From an uncultured Clostridia bacterium (lineage in GTDB: Bacteria; Bacillota; Clostridia; TANB77; CAG-508), in assembly GCA_934130355.1 (NCBI GenBank), contig CAKOXV010000015.1, positions 1 to 31,201 of the forward strand: a stretch of DNA of 31,201 bases, written 5' to 3'. The notes below the pieces were generated by a model, which was given only the letters and a program-made list of their open reading frames with translations, had not been told where the DNA came from and ran no database searches. The position numbers and the translations under genes are program-made. Numbering within the stretch: the first letter of the stretch is position 1; each line of letters begins with the position of its first letter. Shown piece by piece: positions 25,393 through 31,201 of this stretch.

Positions 25393-25659
25393 TTATCTTT
25401 CTAAATCCATGTCTTGTCTTTTTGTTTTTGGAACTGATTGAGTTGGAACTTCTCTTGCAATTTTTTTAGTTCCTTTTTCTTTTTTATTTTCTTCCTCATC
25501 TTCTCTAGAGAATTTAATCCAATCCATTCCTCCACTTGTTTTGCTTAATTCATTTATTTCTTCTTCATTTAAACCAGCTTCTGCTGCAACTTCTTTAAGA
25601 CTTTTTTCTTCTGGTGCTGGATTTATAAAACTTTTAATTAACTCTATTATTTTTCCCAT
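25393..25659 (-). CDS. Small hypothetical protein
   Basis: 88 aa, not recognised. The N-terminal MGKIIELIKSFINP could form a short amphipathic helix. A helical part with LKEVAAEAGLNEEEINELS follows (resembling a small helix-turn motif), then a GGMDWIKF segment, and a highly charged tail rich in E, K and R (REDEEENKKEKGTKK). No membrane segment or cysteine. It has its own promoter (25709-25737), an AGGAG site and its own terminator, which argues for a real single-gene unit. No function is proposed. Confidence 0.75.
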   Translation of the reverse strand: MGKIIELIKSFINPAPEEKSLKEVAAEAGLNEEEINELSKTSGGMDWIKFSREDEEENKKEKGTKKIAREVPTQSVPKTKRQDMDLER

Positions 25660-25708
25660 ATCTTTCTCCTAAAAGGATACTCCTCTCTTTTATATAAAAT
25701 ACAAACTT

Positions 25709-25737
25709 ATTATACCATATATTTGGACAAAAATCAA
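25709..25737 (-). promoter_or_regulatory. Sigma-A promoter of the 88-aa unknown gene
   Basis: Minus strand TTGATT (25732-25737), 17 bases, TATAAT (25709-25714), 50 bp before the start codon. Repeat copy 3 begins about 25 bp upstream of the -35. Confidence 0.8.
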
Positions 25738-25762
25738 GCTTTTTGCCATATTTTGTATATAT

Positions 25763-25851
25763 AATTAATATATTACTATGGAATAAGGCAAAGACCCACT
25801 ATGGGGATGACCCTAGCTATGTTTTTGCCATGGAATAGTAATATATTAATT
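25763..25851 (+). repeat. Palindromic intergenic repeat, copy 3 core
   Basis: Same 83-bp core as at 6269 (25766-25848), here with a perfect 17-bp terminal inverted repeat: AATTAATATATTACTAT at 25763 and its complement ending at 25851. The internal stem is GGCAAAGAC / GTTTTTGCC. The core of copy 1 differs at only a few positions, two of which compensate each other in this stem. Confidence 0.92.
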
Positions 25852-25856
25852 GGAAT

Positions 25857-25934
25857 AACTAAGTGAGAGAGGCTCGGGTTATACTTTTAGATTTTATACG
25901 AAAGTTTAGCTTGTCCAAAATTTGAATTGTTTTA
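25857..25934 (+). repeat. Flanking arm shared with the foldback element (copy 3 right arm)
   Basis: ACTAAGTGAGAGAGGCTCGG and the following bases, including ACGAAAGTTTAGCTTGTCC, match 14238-14314 with about five differences over some 75 bases, in the same plus-strand orientation. The matching stretch ends at the mtnN stop codon (25932-25934). A full left arm is missing here; only a TTTGGACAA-like remnant is seen near 25722, and it may be chance. Confidence 0.88.
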
Positions 25935-26624
25935 GATAATAAATTCATTAATTATTTTTGCACATCTTTTAGACGCTATTTCTAAAAATTTATCAAAAGT
26001 AATTTGGTTATTTCCATTTGGGCTATCAGATATACTTCTTATAACTAAAAAAGGAACATTATCTAATTTACATACTTGTGCGATTGCAGCTCCTTCCATT
26101 TCAATTGCATCAGCATTAAATTTATTTCTAATTTTTTCTTTCATTGTATGTTCTGTACAGAATATATCGCCAGATGCAATTGTACCTATCTTAATTTTAA
26201 AACTTTCATCTTGAATTTCTGACATTGTTTGTTTCATTTTTTCTATTAGTGTATCATCACTTTCAATATATTGTCCAACATTACTTATAAATCCTTTTGG
26301 GTGTCCAAATGCAGTAATATCAAAATCATGTTGAACAATTAATTTGCCAATTACTATATCACCAATATTTAATTCATCATTTGCAGAGCCTGCAGATCCG
26401 ACATTTATAATAGCTTCTACATTAAAATTATCTATTAAAACTTGAGTTGTTCTTGCCGCATTAACTTTTCCTACTCCAGCTTCTACTAAAACTACTTCTA
26501 TTGAATTTATTTTTCCTGTTATGAAATTTAATTCATATATTTTTTCAGTTTTTTTATCTTTCATTATATTTGCTATTTCTTGCATTTCTTCTTGCATTGC
26601 TGCTATAATTCCATATTTACTCAT
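25932..26624 (-). CDS. mtnN: 5'-methylthioadenosine/S-adenosylhomocysteine nucleosidase
   Basis: 230 aa, normal length. Nucleoside phosphorylase fold with E12 (MQEEM), the NVGSAG phosphate-like loop (74-79), FGHPKGF near 106-112, E177 in IEMEGAA for ribose binding and catalytic D200 in SISDSP. It hydrolyses methylthioadenosine and S-adenosylhomocysteine to adenine plus the thioribose or ribosyl-homocysteine, feeding methyl-cycle recycling and possibly AI-2 synthesis. GGAGA precedes the ATG. It lies behind the rplL terminator, so it is probably transcribed separately. Its stop codon coincides with the outer end of a repeat arm. Confidence 0.95.
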   Translation of the reverse strand: MSKYGIIAAMQEEMQEIANIMKDKKTEKIYELNFITGKINSIEVVLVEAGVGKVNAARTTQVLIDNFNVEAIINVGSAGSANDELNIGDIVIGKLIVQHDFDITAFGHPKGFISNVGQYIESDDTLIEKMKQTMSEIQDESFKIKIGTIASGDIFCTEHTMKEKIRNKFNADAIEMEGAAIAQVCKLDNVPFLVIRSISDSPNGNNQITFDKFLEIASKRCAKIINEFII

Positions 26625-26658
26625 ATTTTTTCTCCAATCCTATATAATGAATAATACC

Positions 26659-26687
26659 AAAAAAAGCACTATTTTTCAAGTGCTTTC
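26659..26687 (-). terminator. Intrinsic terminator after rplL
   Basis: Minus strand AAAGCACT - TGAAAAAT - AGTGCTTT followed by T residues (26659-26665), 11 bp after rplL. It ends the ribosomal-protein operon before mtnN; rpoB does not follow. Confidence 0.87.
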
Positions 26688-26698
26688 TTTATTTTAAA

Positions 26699-27061
26699 TT
26701 ATTGTAATTCAATAACTGCTCCAACTTCTTCAAGTTTAGCTTTTAATTCTTCAGCTTCTGCTTTAGCAACGTTTTCTTTTAATGTTTTTGGTGCTCCGTC
26801 TACTAAATCTTTAGCTTCTTTTAATCCTAATCCTAATGCATTTTTAACAGCTGTGATAACTTTTATTTTTTGATCTCCAGCTTCTTTTAATACTACATTA
26901 AATGCTGATTTTTCTTCAGCTGCTGCAGCTCCTGCTCCAGCTACTGGTGCAGCTGCTGCTACTGCAGATACTCCAAATTCTTCTTCTATAGCTTTAACTA
27001 AATCTGCTAATTCTACTACTGTCATTTTTTTGATTTCTTCAATCATTTCTTCTTTACTCAT
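26699..27061 (-). CDS. rplL: Ribosomal protein L7/L12
   Basis: 120 aa. N-terminal dimerisation helices (MTVVELADLVKAIEEEFGV), an alanine-rich hinge (AAAAPVAGAGAAAAEE, about 36-51), and a C-terminal factor-binding domain (KIKVITAVKNALGLGLKEAKDLVDGAPKTLKE, written here in full family order). It forms the ribosomal stalk with L10 and recruits translation GTPases. AGGAGGA precedes the ATG. It lies 103 bp after rplJ and is the last gene of its operon. Confidence 0.98.
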   Translation of the reverse strand: MSKEEMIEEIKKMTVVELADLVKAIEEEFGVSAVAAAAPVAGAGAAAAEEKSAFNVVLKEAGDQKIKVITAVKNALGLGLKEAKDLVDGAPKTLKENVAKAEAEELKAKLEEVGAVIELQ

Positions 27062-27164
27062 TTTTTAATCCTCCTAAAATTTTATTTATTTTATATTTTT
27101 AGCGATATAAGTTCGCCACTCTAATAAATTTCTAATTTGTAAAATCGTTGTATTTCAAACAATT

Positions 27165-27665
27165 TTAAGCATTTTCTTTTTGAGCTTTAACTTCATTAAG
27201 AGCAACTGCAAGTTTTGATATATTTCCAAGTAATGCTCCAGCAAGCATAGATAATAATGTTTCTCTTGATGGTAATTTTGCTAAAGTTATTATTTCTTCA
27301 GCTGTCATTACTTTTCCATCAATTACTCCACCTTTTATTTTGTAAAAGTCATTATCTTTGCTATAATTGTATATTATTTTTGCTGTTTCTAAATAATCTT
27401 CATTATTCATAACAACTGCTGTTGGTCCTTCTAATAAGTCATCTAAACCTTCAATTCCAGCTTCTGCTAATGCTCTTTTTACTATATTATTTTTTATAAC
27501 TCTGTATTCAGAAGTAGATTTTCTTAAATCTGCTCTTAATTCTGTTACATCTGCTACATTGATTCCTCTGTAATCTGTTAAAAGTATTATTTTAGCTTCT
27601 TTCATTTTTGCAGCTAAATTAGCTACTTCTTCTTTCTTTTGGTTAATGATTTTTTCACTTGCCAT
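27165..27665 (-). CDS. rplJ: Ribosomal protein L10
   Basis: 166 aa, normal length. Begins with the family pattern KKEEVANLAAKMKEAKIILLTDYRG, has EYRVIKNNIVKRAL, and ends in the helix that binds L7/L12 dimers. It is the base of the stalk on 23S rRNA and, with L7/L12, represses its own mRNA through the leader at 27713-27806. The GGGAGGTG site is strong. Confidence 0.98.
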   Translation of the reverse strand: MASEKIINQKKEEVANLAAKMKEAKIILLTDYRGINVADVTELRADLRKSTSEYRVIKNNIVKRALAEAGIEGLDDLLEGPTAVVMNNEDYLETAKIIYNYSKDNDFYKIKGGVIDGKVMTAEEIITLAKLPSRETLLSMLAGALLGNISKLAVALNEVKAQKENA

Positions 27666-27712
27666 TTATTTTCACCTCCCATAGTGTGTTTTATTTTTAA
27701 ATTAAATAACAA

Positions 27713-27806
27713 AATCTTTATGCCATGAGGCATAAAGATTGCGTTTACAATATTTATACCTCGGTAGGTCTTATAGATTATCTTGCCTACTGTCTTTGGC
27801 TAAATT
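27713..27806 (-). promoter_or_regulatory. L10 leader (ribosomal protein autoregulatory RNA) with attenuator hairpin
   Basis: Upstream of rplJ the minus strand shows GCCAAAGACAGTAGGC near 27791-27800, then GACCTACCGAGGTA (conserved L10-leader words). A 12-bp hairpin follows, AATCTTTATGCC / GGCATAAAGATT, with a TCAT loop (27713-27740) and a short T-rich end. By the known family, the L10-L12 complex binds this leader and lowers rplJ-rplL expression. Confidence 0.85.
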
Positions 27807-27815
27807 AAATTTATA

Positions 27816-28499
27816 CTATTTTTGGTTAATATATAGTCCAGGTCCCATTGTTGTTGATACAGATACACTCTTTATGTATTGTCCTTTTGCTGCAGCTGGT
27901 TTTGCTTTTATTATAGCATTCATTATTACATCATAATTTTCTGCTAATTTTTCAGCTCCAAAAGAAACCTTTCCAAATCCTAAGTGAATAATATTTGTTT
28001 TATCTAATCTATATTCAACTTTTCCTGATTTAATTTCTTTTATAGCTTTTGTTACATCCATTGTAACTGTTCCTGATTTAGGGTTTGGCATTAATCCTTT
28101 TGGTCCTAATACTTTACCTAATCTACCAACTACACCCATCATATCTGGTGTTGCAACTATTACATCATAGTCAAACCAGTTATCATTTTGAATTTTTGGT
28201 ATTAATTCTTCTGCTCCTACGAAGTCAGCTCCTGCTTTTTCAGCTTCTTCTGCTTTAGGTCCTTTAGCAAATACTAATACTCTTTGTGTTTTACCTGTAC
28301 CATTTGGAAGTACTACTGTACCTCTTACTTGTTGGTCAGCATGTTTTGAATCTACACCTAATTTAACATGTAGTTCTACTGTTTGGTCAAATTTTGTTTT
28401 TGGCATTTTTTCAATTACGTCTAATGCTTCTTTAATTTCATACTCTTTTTTAGAGTCTACTAATTTTGCACTTTCTGCATATCTTTTTGATACTTTCAT
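27816..28499 (-). CDS. rplA: Ribosomal protein L1
   Basis: 227 aa, normal length. Family patterns: DQTVELHVKLGVD, RGTVVLPNGTGK, PDMMGVVGRLGKVLGPKGLMPNPK and a C-terminal GPG motif (TMGPGLYI). It binds 23S rRNA at the mobile L1 stalk and in many bacteria represses the rplK-rplA mRNA. AGGAGGA precedes the ATG. It follows rplK by 61 bp. Confidence 0.99.
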   Translation of the reverse strand: MKVSKRYAESAKLVDSKKEYEIKEALDVIEKMPKTKFDQTVELHVKLGVDSKHADQQVRGTVVLPNGTGKTQRVLVFAKGPKAEEAEKAGADFVGAEELIPKIQNDNWFDYDVIVATPDMMGVVGRLGKVLGPKGLMPNPKSGTVTMDVTKAIKEIKSGKVEYRLDKTNIIHLGFGKVSFGAEKLAENYDVIMNAIIKAKPAAAKGQYIKSVSVSTTMGPGLYINQK

Positions 28500-28560
28500 T
28501 TTAATCCTCCTTTGGTTTTAACGAATATTTTTATATTCTCCCACTATTTTTTATTAAGAA

Positions 28561-28989
28561 CTAGTCTACTACAACTACTCCCATTGCTCTAGCTGTTCCA
28601 GCTACCATGCTCATAGCTGCTTCTAATGATGCAGCATTTAAGTCTGGCATTTTTTGTTCTGCAATTGCTTTAACTTGTTCTTTTGTTATTTTTGCAACTT
28701 TTTCTCTATTTGGTTTTCCTGAACCTTTTTCTATTTTAATTGCTTTTTTAATTAATACAGCTACTGGTGGAACTTTTGTTATAAAAGAGAAAGTTTTATC
28801 TTTGTAAACTGTTATAACAACTGGGATTATGAATCCTGCTTGATTTGCTGTTCTATCATTGAATTCTTTTACGAATTGCATGATGTTTACACCACTACCT
28901 CCTAATGCTGGTCCAACTGGTGGAGCTGGAGTTGCTTTAGCTGCTTCTATTTGTAATTTAATGATATTTGAAATTTCTTTTTCTGCCAT
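28561..28989 (-). CDS. rplK: Ribosomal protein L11
   Basis: 142 aa, normal length. Contains KLQIEAAKATPAPPVGPALG with the conserved prolines, NIMQFVKEFND, and the C-terminal rRNA-binding MSMVAGTARAMGV. It binds the GTPase-associated centre of 23S rRNA and is needed for RelA activation in bacteria that have it. AAAGGAGGCG sets the ATG. It lies 18 bp after nusG. Confidence 0.99.
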   Translation of the reverse strand: MAEKEISNIIKLQIEAAKATPAPPVGPALGGSGVNIMQFVKEFNDRTANQAGFIIPVVITVYKDKTFSFITKVPPVAVLIKKAIKIEKGSGKPNREKVAKITKEQVKAIAEQKMPDLNAASLEAAMSMVAGTARAMGVVVVD

Positions 28990-29007
28990 TTTAAAATTTC
29001 GCCTCCT

Positions 29008-29544
29008 TTAATCTACTTTTTGTATTTGTGAAAATTCTAATTCTACTGGAGTTTCTCTTCCAAACATAGATATTAAAACTTTTACTTTGTGTTTTTCTTT
29101 GTTAATTTCTTTTACTGTTCCTATTGAATCTTTAAATGGTCCATTTAGAATTTGTACTGAATCATCTATATCATAGTCAACAGTTATTGAAGTATCCTCA
29201 AATCCCATAGCACGAATTTCTTCGTCTGTTAATGGAATTGGATCTGTTCCAGAACCTACAAAACCTGTAACCCCTCTTGTGTTTCTAACAATATACCAAG
29301 TTTCTTCAGTTACTATCATTTTTACTAGCACATATCCTGGGAATACTTTTTTTAGGTTTGCTTTTCTTTTTCCATCTTTGATTTCTATTTGTTCTTCCAT
29401 AGGAACAACAATATCAAAGAAATATTCTTCTAATTCTCTATTTTTTACTGTTTTTTCAAGGTCAGTTTTTACTTTATTCTCGTAGCCTGAGTATGTATGA
29501 ACTACATACCATCTTGGAGACATATCATAATTTTTTTGTGACAT
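29008..29544 (-). CDS. nusG: Transcription factor NusG
   Basis: 178 aa. NGN domain beginning PRWYVVHTYSGYENKV, with FPGYVLVKM and VRNTRGVTGFVG, then a C-terminal KOW domain (VQILNGPFKDSIGTVKEI, about 128-178). It binds RNA polymerase, affecting pausing and elongation, and couples to the ribosome. AGGAGGTC precedes the ATG. It lies 14 bp after secE, the usual pair. Confidence 0.98.
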   Translation of the reverse strand: MSQKNYDMSPRWYVVHTYSGYENKVKTDLEKTVKNRELEEYFFDIVVPMEEQIEIKDGKRKANLKKVFPGYVLVKMIVTEETWYIVRNTRGVTGFVGSGTDPIPLTDEEIRAMGFEDTSITVDYDIDDSVQILNGPFKDSIGTVKEINKEKHKVKVLISMFGRETPVELEFSQIQKVD

Positions 29545-29558
29545 TTTATTGACCTCCT

Positions 29559-29939
29559 TTATTGTTCTGAATCTTCAGCAGGTGTTTGTGTTTCCTCTGT
29601 TGTTCCTTCATCTCCAGATTTGCTCTCATCTGTTGTTGTGTCACCATTTTGTTCTGTTGATGATTCTGTACCTTCTGAAGTGTTTTCATCTTCACTACTG
29701 TTGAACTTTTCATTTACAATACTTTGCAATTTAGTTATTCCATATTTGTTTCCTAAGTCAAATACTGCATCAAGAACAAATACGATTGCAGCTGTTATTA
29801 ATACTATAGTGACAACAACAACTGTATTATTAACCAATTGCTTTGGTGTAGGCCAAATTACTTTTTTTAGTTCTGCCTTAAAATCTTTGAAAAAGTGCCT
29901 TTTGACTTTATTCTCGTTCTTGCTTTCTTTTTTAGCCAT
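29559..29939 (-). CDS. secE: Protein translocase subunit SecE with long acidic C-terminal tail
   Basis: 126 aa, about twice the usual Gram-positive length. The N-terminal half is standard: a basic cytoplasmic part ending FFKDFKAELKKVIWPTPKQL (the conserved SecE amphipathic helix), then one membrane helix (about 38-58). Residues about 81-126 add a low-complexity tail rich in E, D, S, T and G, with 16 acidic residues and one lysine. By SecE topology this tail should lie outside the membrane. AAGGAGGA precedes the ATG, and there is no frameshift. It sits between rpmG and nusG as expected. Confidence 0.95.
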   Translation of the reverse strand: MAKKESKNENKVKRHFFKDFKAELKKVIWPTPKQLVNNTVVVVTIVLITAAIVFVLDAVFDLGNKYGITKLQSIVNEKFNSSEDENTSEGTESSTEQNGDTTTDESKSGDEGTTEETQTPAEDSEQ

Positions 29940-29967
29940 TTTATTTCCTCCTTAAAATAGCTTTCTA

Positions 29968-30132
29968 CTATTTAGTTTCTTTATGTGTTGTACGTTTTTT
30001 GCAGAATTTACAGTATTTAACTATTTCTAGTCTGTCTGTATTATTTCTTTTATTTTTTGATGTCATATAATTTCTTTGTTTACATTCTGTACATTCTAAT
30101 GTTATATTTTCTCTTGGTCCTTTAGCTGCCAT
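29968..30132 (-). CDS. rpmG: Ribosomal protein L33 (zinc-binding type)
   Basis: 54 aa, read directly from the minus strand: it begins MAAKGPRENITLECTEC and ends KYCKFCKKRTTHKETK. The two CxxC pairs (C14/C17 and C41/C44) mark the zinc-containing form. GGAGGTG lies 9 bases before the ATG at 30132. It is the first gene of rpmG-secE-nusG-rplK-rplA-rplJ-rplL, and a strong promoter lies at 30213-30241. Confidence 0.97.
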   Translation of the reverse strand: MAAKGPRENITLECTECKQRNYMTSKNKRNNTDRLEIVKYCKFCKKRTTHKETK

Positions 30133-30178
30133 TTAAATACACCTCCGACTTTTTTAACCTTACTTTTTTTGAAACGAT

Positions 30179-30210
30179 GTGAGCGATATGTAAACTTTAC
30201 ATACGCTCAC
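30179..30210 (-). promoter_or_regulatory. Hairpin at the 5' end of the rpmG operon transcript
   Basis: Minus strand GTGAGCG-TATGTAAA pairs with TTTACATA-CGCTCAC, a 14-15 bp stem with one bulge and almost no loop. It begins about where the promoter predicts the first transcribed base. It has no T run. A 5' hairpin of this kind could protect the mRNA from 5'-end-dependent decay, or the palindrome could be an operator. Confidence 0.65.
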
Positions 30211-30212
30211 CT

Positions 30213-30241
30213 ATTTTACCACTTTTTTCTAGTAATGTCAA
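30213..30241 (-). promoter_or_regulatory. Strong sigma-A promoter of the rpmG-secE-nusG-rpl operon
   Basis: Minus strand TTGACA (30236-30241), 17 bases, TAAAAT (30213-30218). It lies just downstream of the flavin-reductase-like gene and about 80 bp before rpmG. Confidence 0.88.
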
Positions 30242-30250
30242 TGGATTTTA

Positions 30251-30829
30251 TTATTTTTTTCTCCTTTTTTTGTTTTTTTGTACTGAAAATCCGAACTTTC
30301 CGATTTTTTTACCCATTGAATAATATTTTCCATTTGAATATGCAATTAAATCACATTTTGATATGTCAAATGCTCCTTTTTCATCTATATATTTTTCATC
30401 TGCATTTATTGCCAAAATTTCAGCCATAAACATATCATGTGTTCCTAATTTCTTTATTTCTTTTACTTTACATTCTATTGAAACAGGGCTTTCTTTTATT
30501 AATGGACATTTTACAAAATTAGCTTTTTCTTTTGTAAGTCCCATTTCTTTAAATTTATCAACTTTTTCTCCTGTTTTAACACCACACCAATCTGTTGCAT
30601 AAGCTAAGTCTTTTGTTGTTAAATTTATTACAAATTCTCCATTCTCTTTTATGATGTTGTATGAATATCTTGATGGTCTTACAGATATATAGACCATTGC
30701 AGGATCAGTATTTAAGATTCCTGTCCAAGCTACTGTTATGATATTAGATTTTTCCATATTCCCAGATGACACCATTACAACTGGTAAAGGGTATAAAAAT
30801 GTACCTGGTTTCCATGTTACTTTTGACAT
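30251..30829 (-). CDS. Flavin reductase-like FMN-binding protein (flavoredoxin type)
   Basis: 192 aa. The flavin_reduct fold is suggested by PLPVVMVSSGN...NIITVAWTGILNTDPAMVYISVRPSRYS (split here), then GEFVINLTTKDLAYATDWCG and HDMFMAEILAI. Such proteins in anaerobes bind FMN and transfer electrons or reduce flavin; the partner is not visible. The C-terminal QKNKKRRKK is basic. AAGGAGGAG precedes the ATG, with an extended -10 (30851-30859) upstream. Single gene between the rRNA terminator and the ribosomal-protein promoter. Confidence 0.88.
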   Translation of the reverse strand: MSKVTWKPGTFLYPLPVVMVSSGNMEKSNIITVAWTGILNTDPAMVYISVRPSRYSYNIIKENGEFVINLTTKDLAYATDWCGVKTGEKVDKFKEMGLTKEKANFVKCPLIKESPVSIECKVKEIKKLGTHDMFMAEILAINADEKYIDEKGAFDISKCDLIAYSNGKYYSMGKKIGKFGFSVQKNKKRRKK

Positions 30830-30850
30830 TATATCTCCTCCTTAAACATT

Positions 30851-30859
30851 ATTATATCA
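30851..30859 (-). promoter_or_regulatory. Extended -10 promoter of the flavin-reductase-like gene
   Basis: Minus strand TGA-TATAAT, i.e. TGN plus a consensus -10, 22 bp before the start codon. No -35 match, as is allowed for extended -10 promoters. Confidence 0.6.
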
Positions 30860-30885
30860 TTGTGATTATTTTTTTGTTAATGTTT

Positions 30886-30943
30886 TATAAAAAAGCATAA
30901 ATTAAAATTCTTTGGTTAAGTAATTCTAATTTATGCTTTTTAA
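30886..30943 (-). terminator. rRNA operon terminator
   Basis: Minus strand AAAAAGCATAAATTAGAATT pairs imperfectly with TAATTTATGCTTTTTT around a loop of about 20 bases. The stem ends in a T run and follows 12 bp after the 5S gene. Confidence 0.82.
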
Positions 30944-30954
30944 AAATAAAAAAA

Positions 30955-31068
30955 CTGGCAACAACCTATTTTCCCAGCAGGGTAACCCACAAGTATCTTC
31001 GGCACATTGGAGCTTGACTTCTGTGTTCGGTATGGGAACAGGTATTTCCTCCATGTAATCGTCACCAG
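30955..31068 (-). rRNA. rrf: 5S ribosomal RNA
   Basis: 114 bases on the minus strand. The 5' end CTGGTGACG pairs with the 3' end GTTGCCAG. Internal hallmarks are CCTGTTCCCATACCGAACAC, GAAGTCAAGC and TACTTGTGGG. Ends are placed by the terminal stem and may shift by one to three bases. Confidence 0.95.
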
Positions 31069-31145
31069 AAAATTATATGTATAAAGCACACTCAAAAATA
31101 CATAGATGAAATTTCTTATTAGGATTTTTTTCTAAAATAAATTAT

Positions 31146-31201
31146 AGTTAAGCCCTCGATTTATTAGTATTGGTCAGCTCAATATATCACTATACTTACA
31201 C
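31146..31201 (-). rRNA. rrl: 23S ribosomal RNA, 3' end only
   Basis: The minus strand from the right edge reads TGAGCTGACCAATACTAATA and then CGAGGGCTTAAC, the conserved 3' terminus of bacterial 23S rRNA. The rest lies beyond 31201. A 77-bp AT-rich spacer without a tRNA separates it from 5S. Confidence 0.92.

Overview
The window looks like a chromosomal segment of a low-GC, Gram-positive (Firmicutes) bacterium, most likely an anaerobic, spore-forming Clostridia-type organism. The basis is strongly AT-rich DNA, strong AGGAGG-type ribosome binding sites, sigma-A promoters close to TTGACA-N17-TATAAT, and gene families common in Clostridia (YtaF-like membrane proteins, a YabE-like G5/3D protein, YlbF family, LemA, sortase). 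No phage, transposase, CRISPR array or resistance gene is visible. Most genes lie on the minus strand; only lemA, htpX and two ytaF-like genes (about 7.6-10.4 kb) are on the plus strand.

Layout. At the left edge is a truncated tRNA-Val with its promoter. Then, all leftward: an M15-type peptidoglycan peptidase, a sortase, a large unknown anchored protein, rlmB and lepA, read from an extended -10 promoter before lepA. A leftward G5/3D cell-wall protein with a perfect consensus promoter follows, diverging from lemA-htpX and the tandem ytaF-like pair. smc converges on the second ytaF copy. Next comes a 397-bp foldback region, an OmpR-type two-component system, and the dnaG-rpoD macromolecular-synthesis operon with a strong terminator. 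Further right are a Nudix gene and rnr, secG, a membrane HExxH peptidase, a YlbF-family gene, a GT4 glycosyltransferase and a small unknown gene. The right end holds mtnN, then rpmG-secE-nusG-rplK-rplA-rplJ-rplL with a promoter, a 5' hairpin and an L10-type leader, a flavin-reductase-like gene, and the 5S and 3' end of 23S of an rRNA operon.

How the genes relate. The window is mainly core information processing (replication priming, sigma factor, ribosomal proteins, translation factors, RNA decay, rRNA) with interspersed envelope functions (sortase, M15 peptidase, G5/3D protein, SecE/SecG, HtpX).

The most unusual content is a family of non-coding palindromic repeats. An 83-bp core with near-perfect terminal inverted repeats occurs at about 6.27, 14.15 and 25.77 kb. 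The copies show a compensatory base-pair change in an internal stem. The core sits inside longer palindromes whose arms differ between sites, and at two loci its orientation differs relative to one shared flanking arm. This looks like a modular, nested, MITE-like or structured element. I do not recognise it as a named family.
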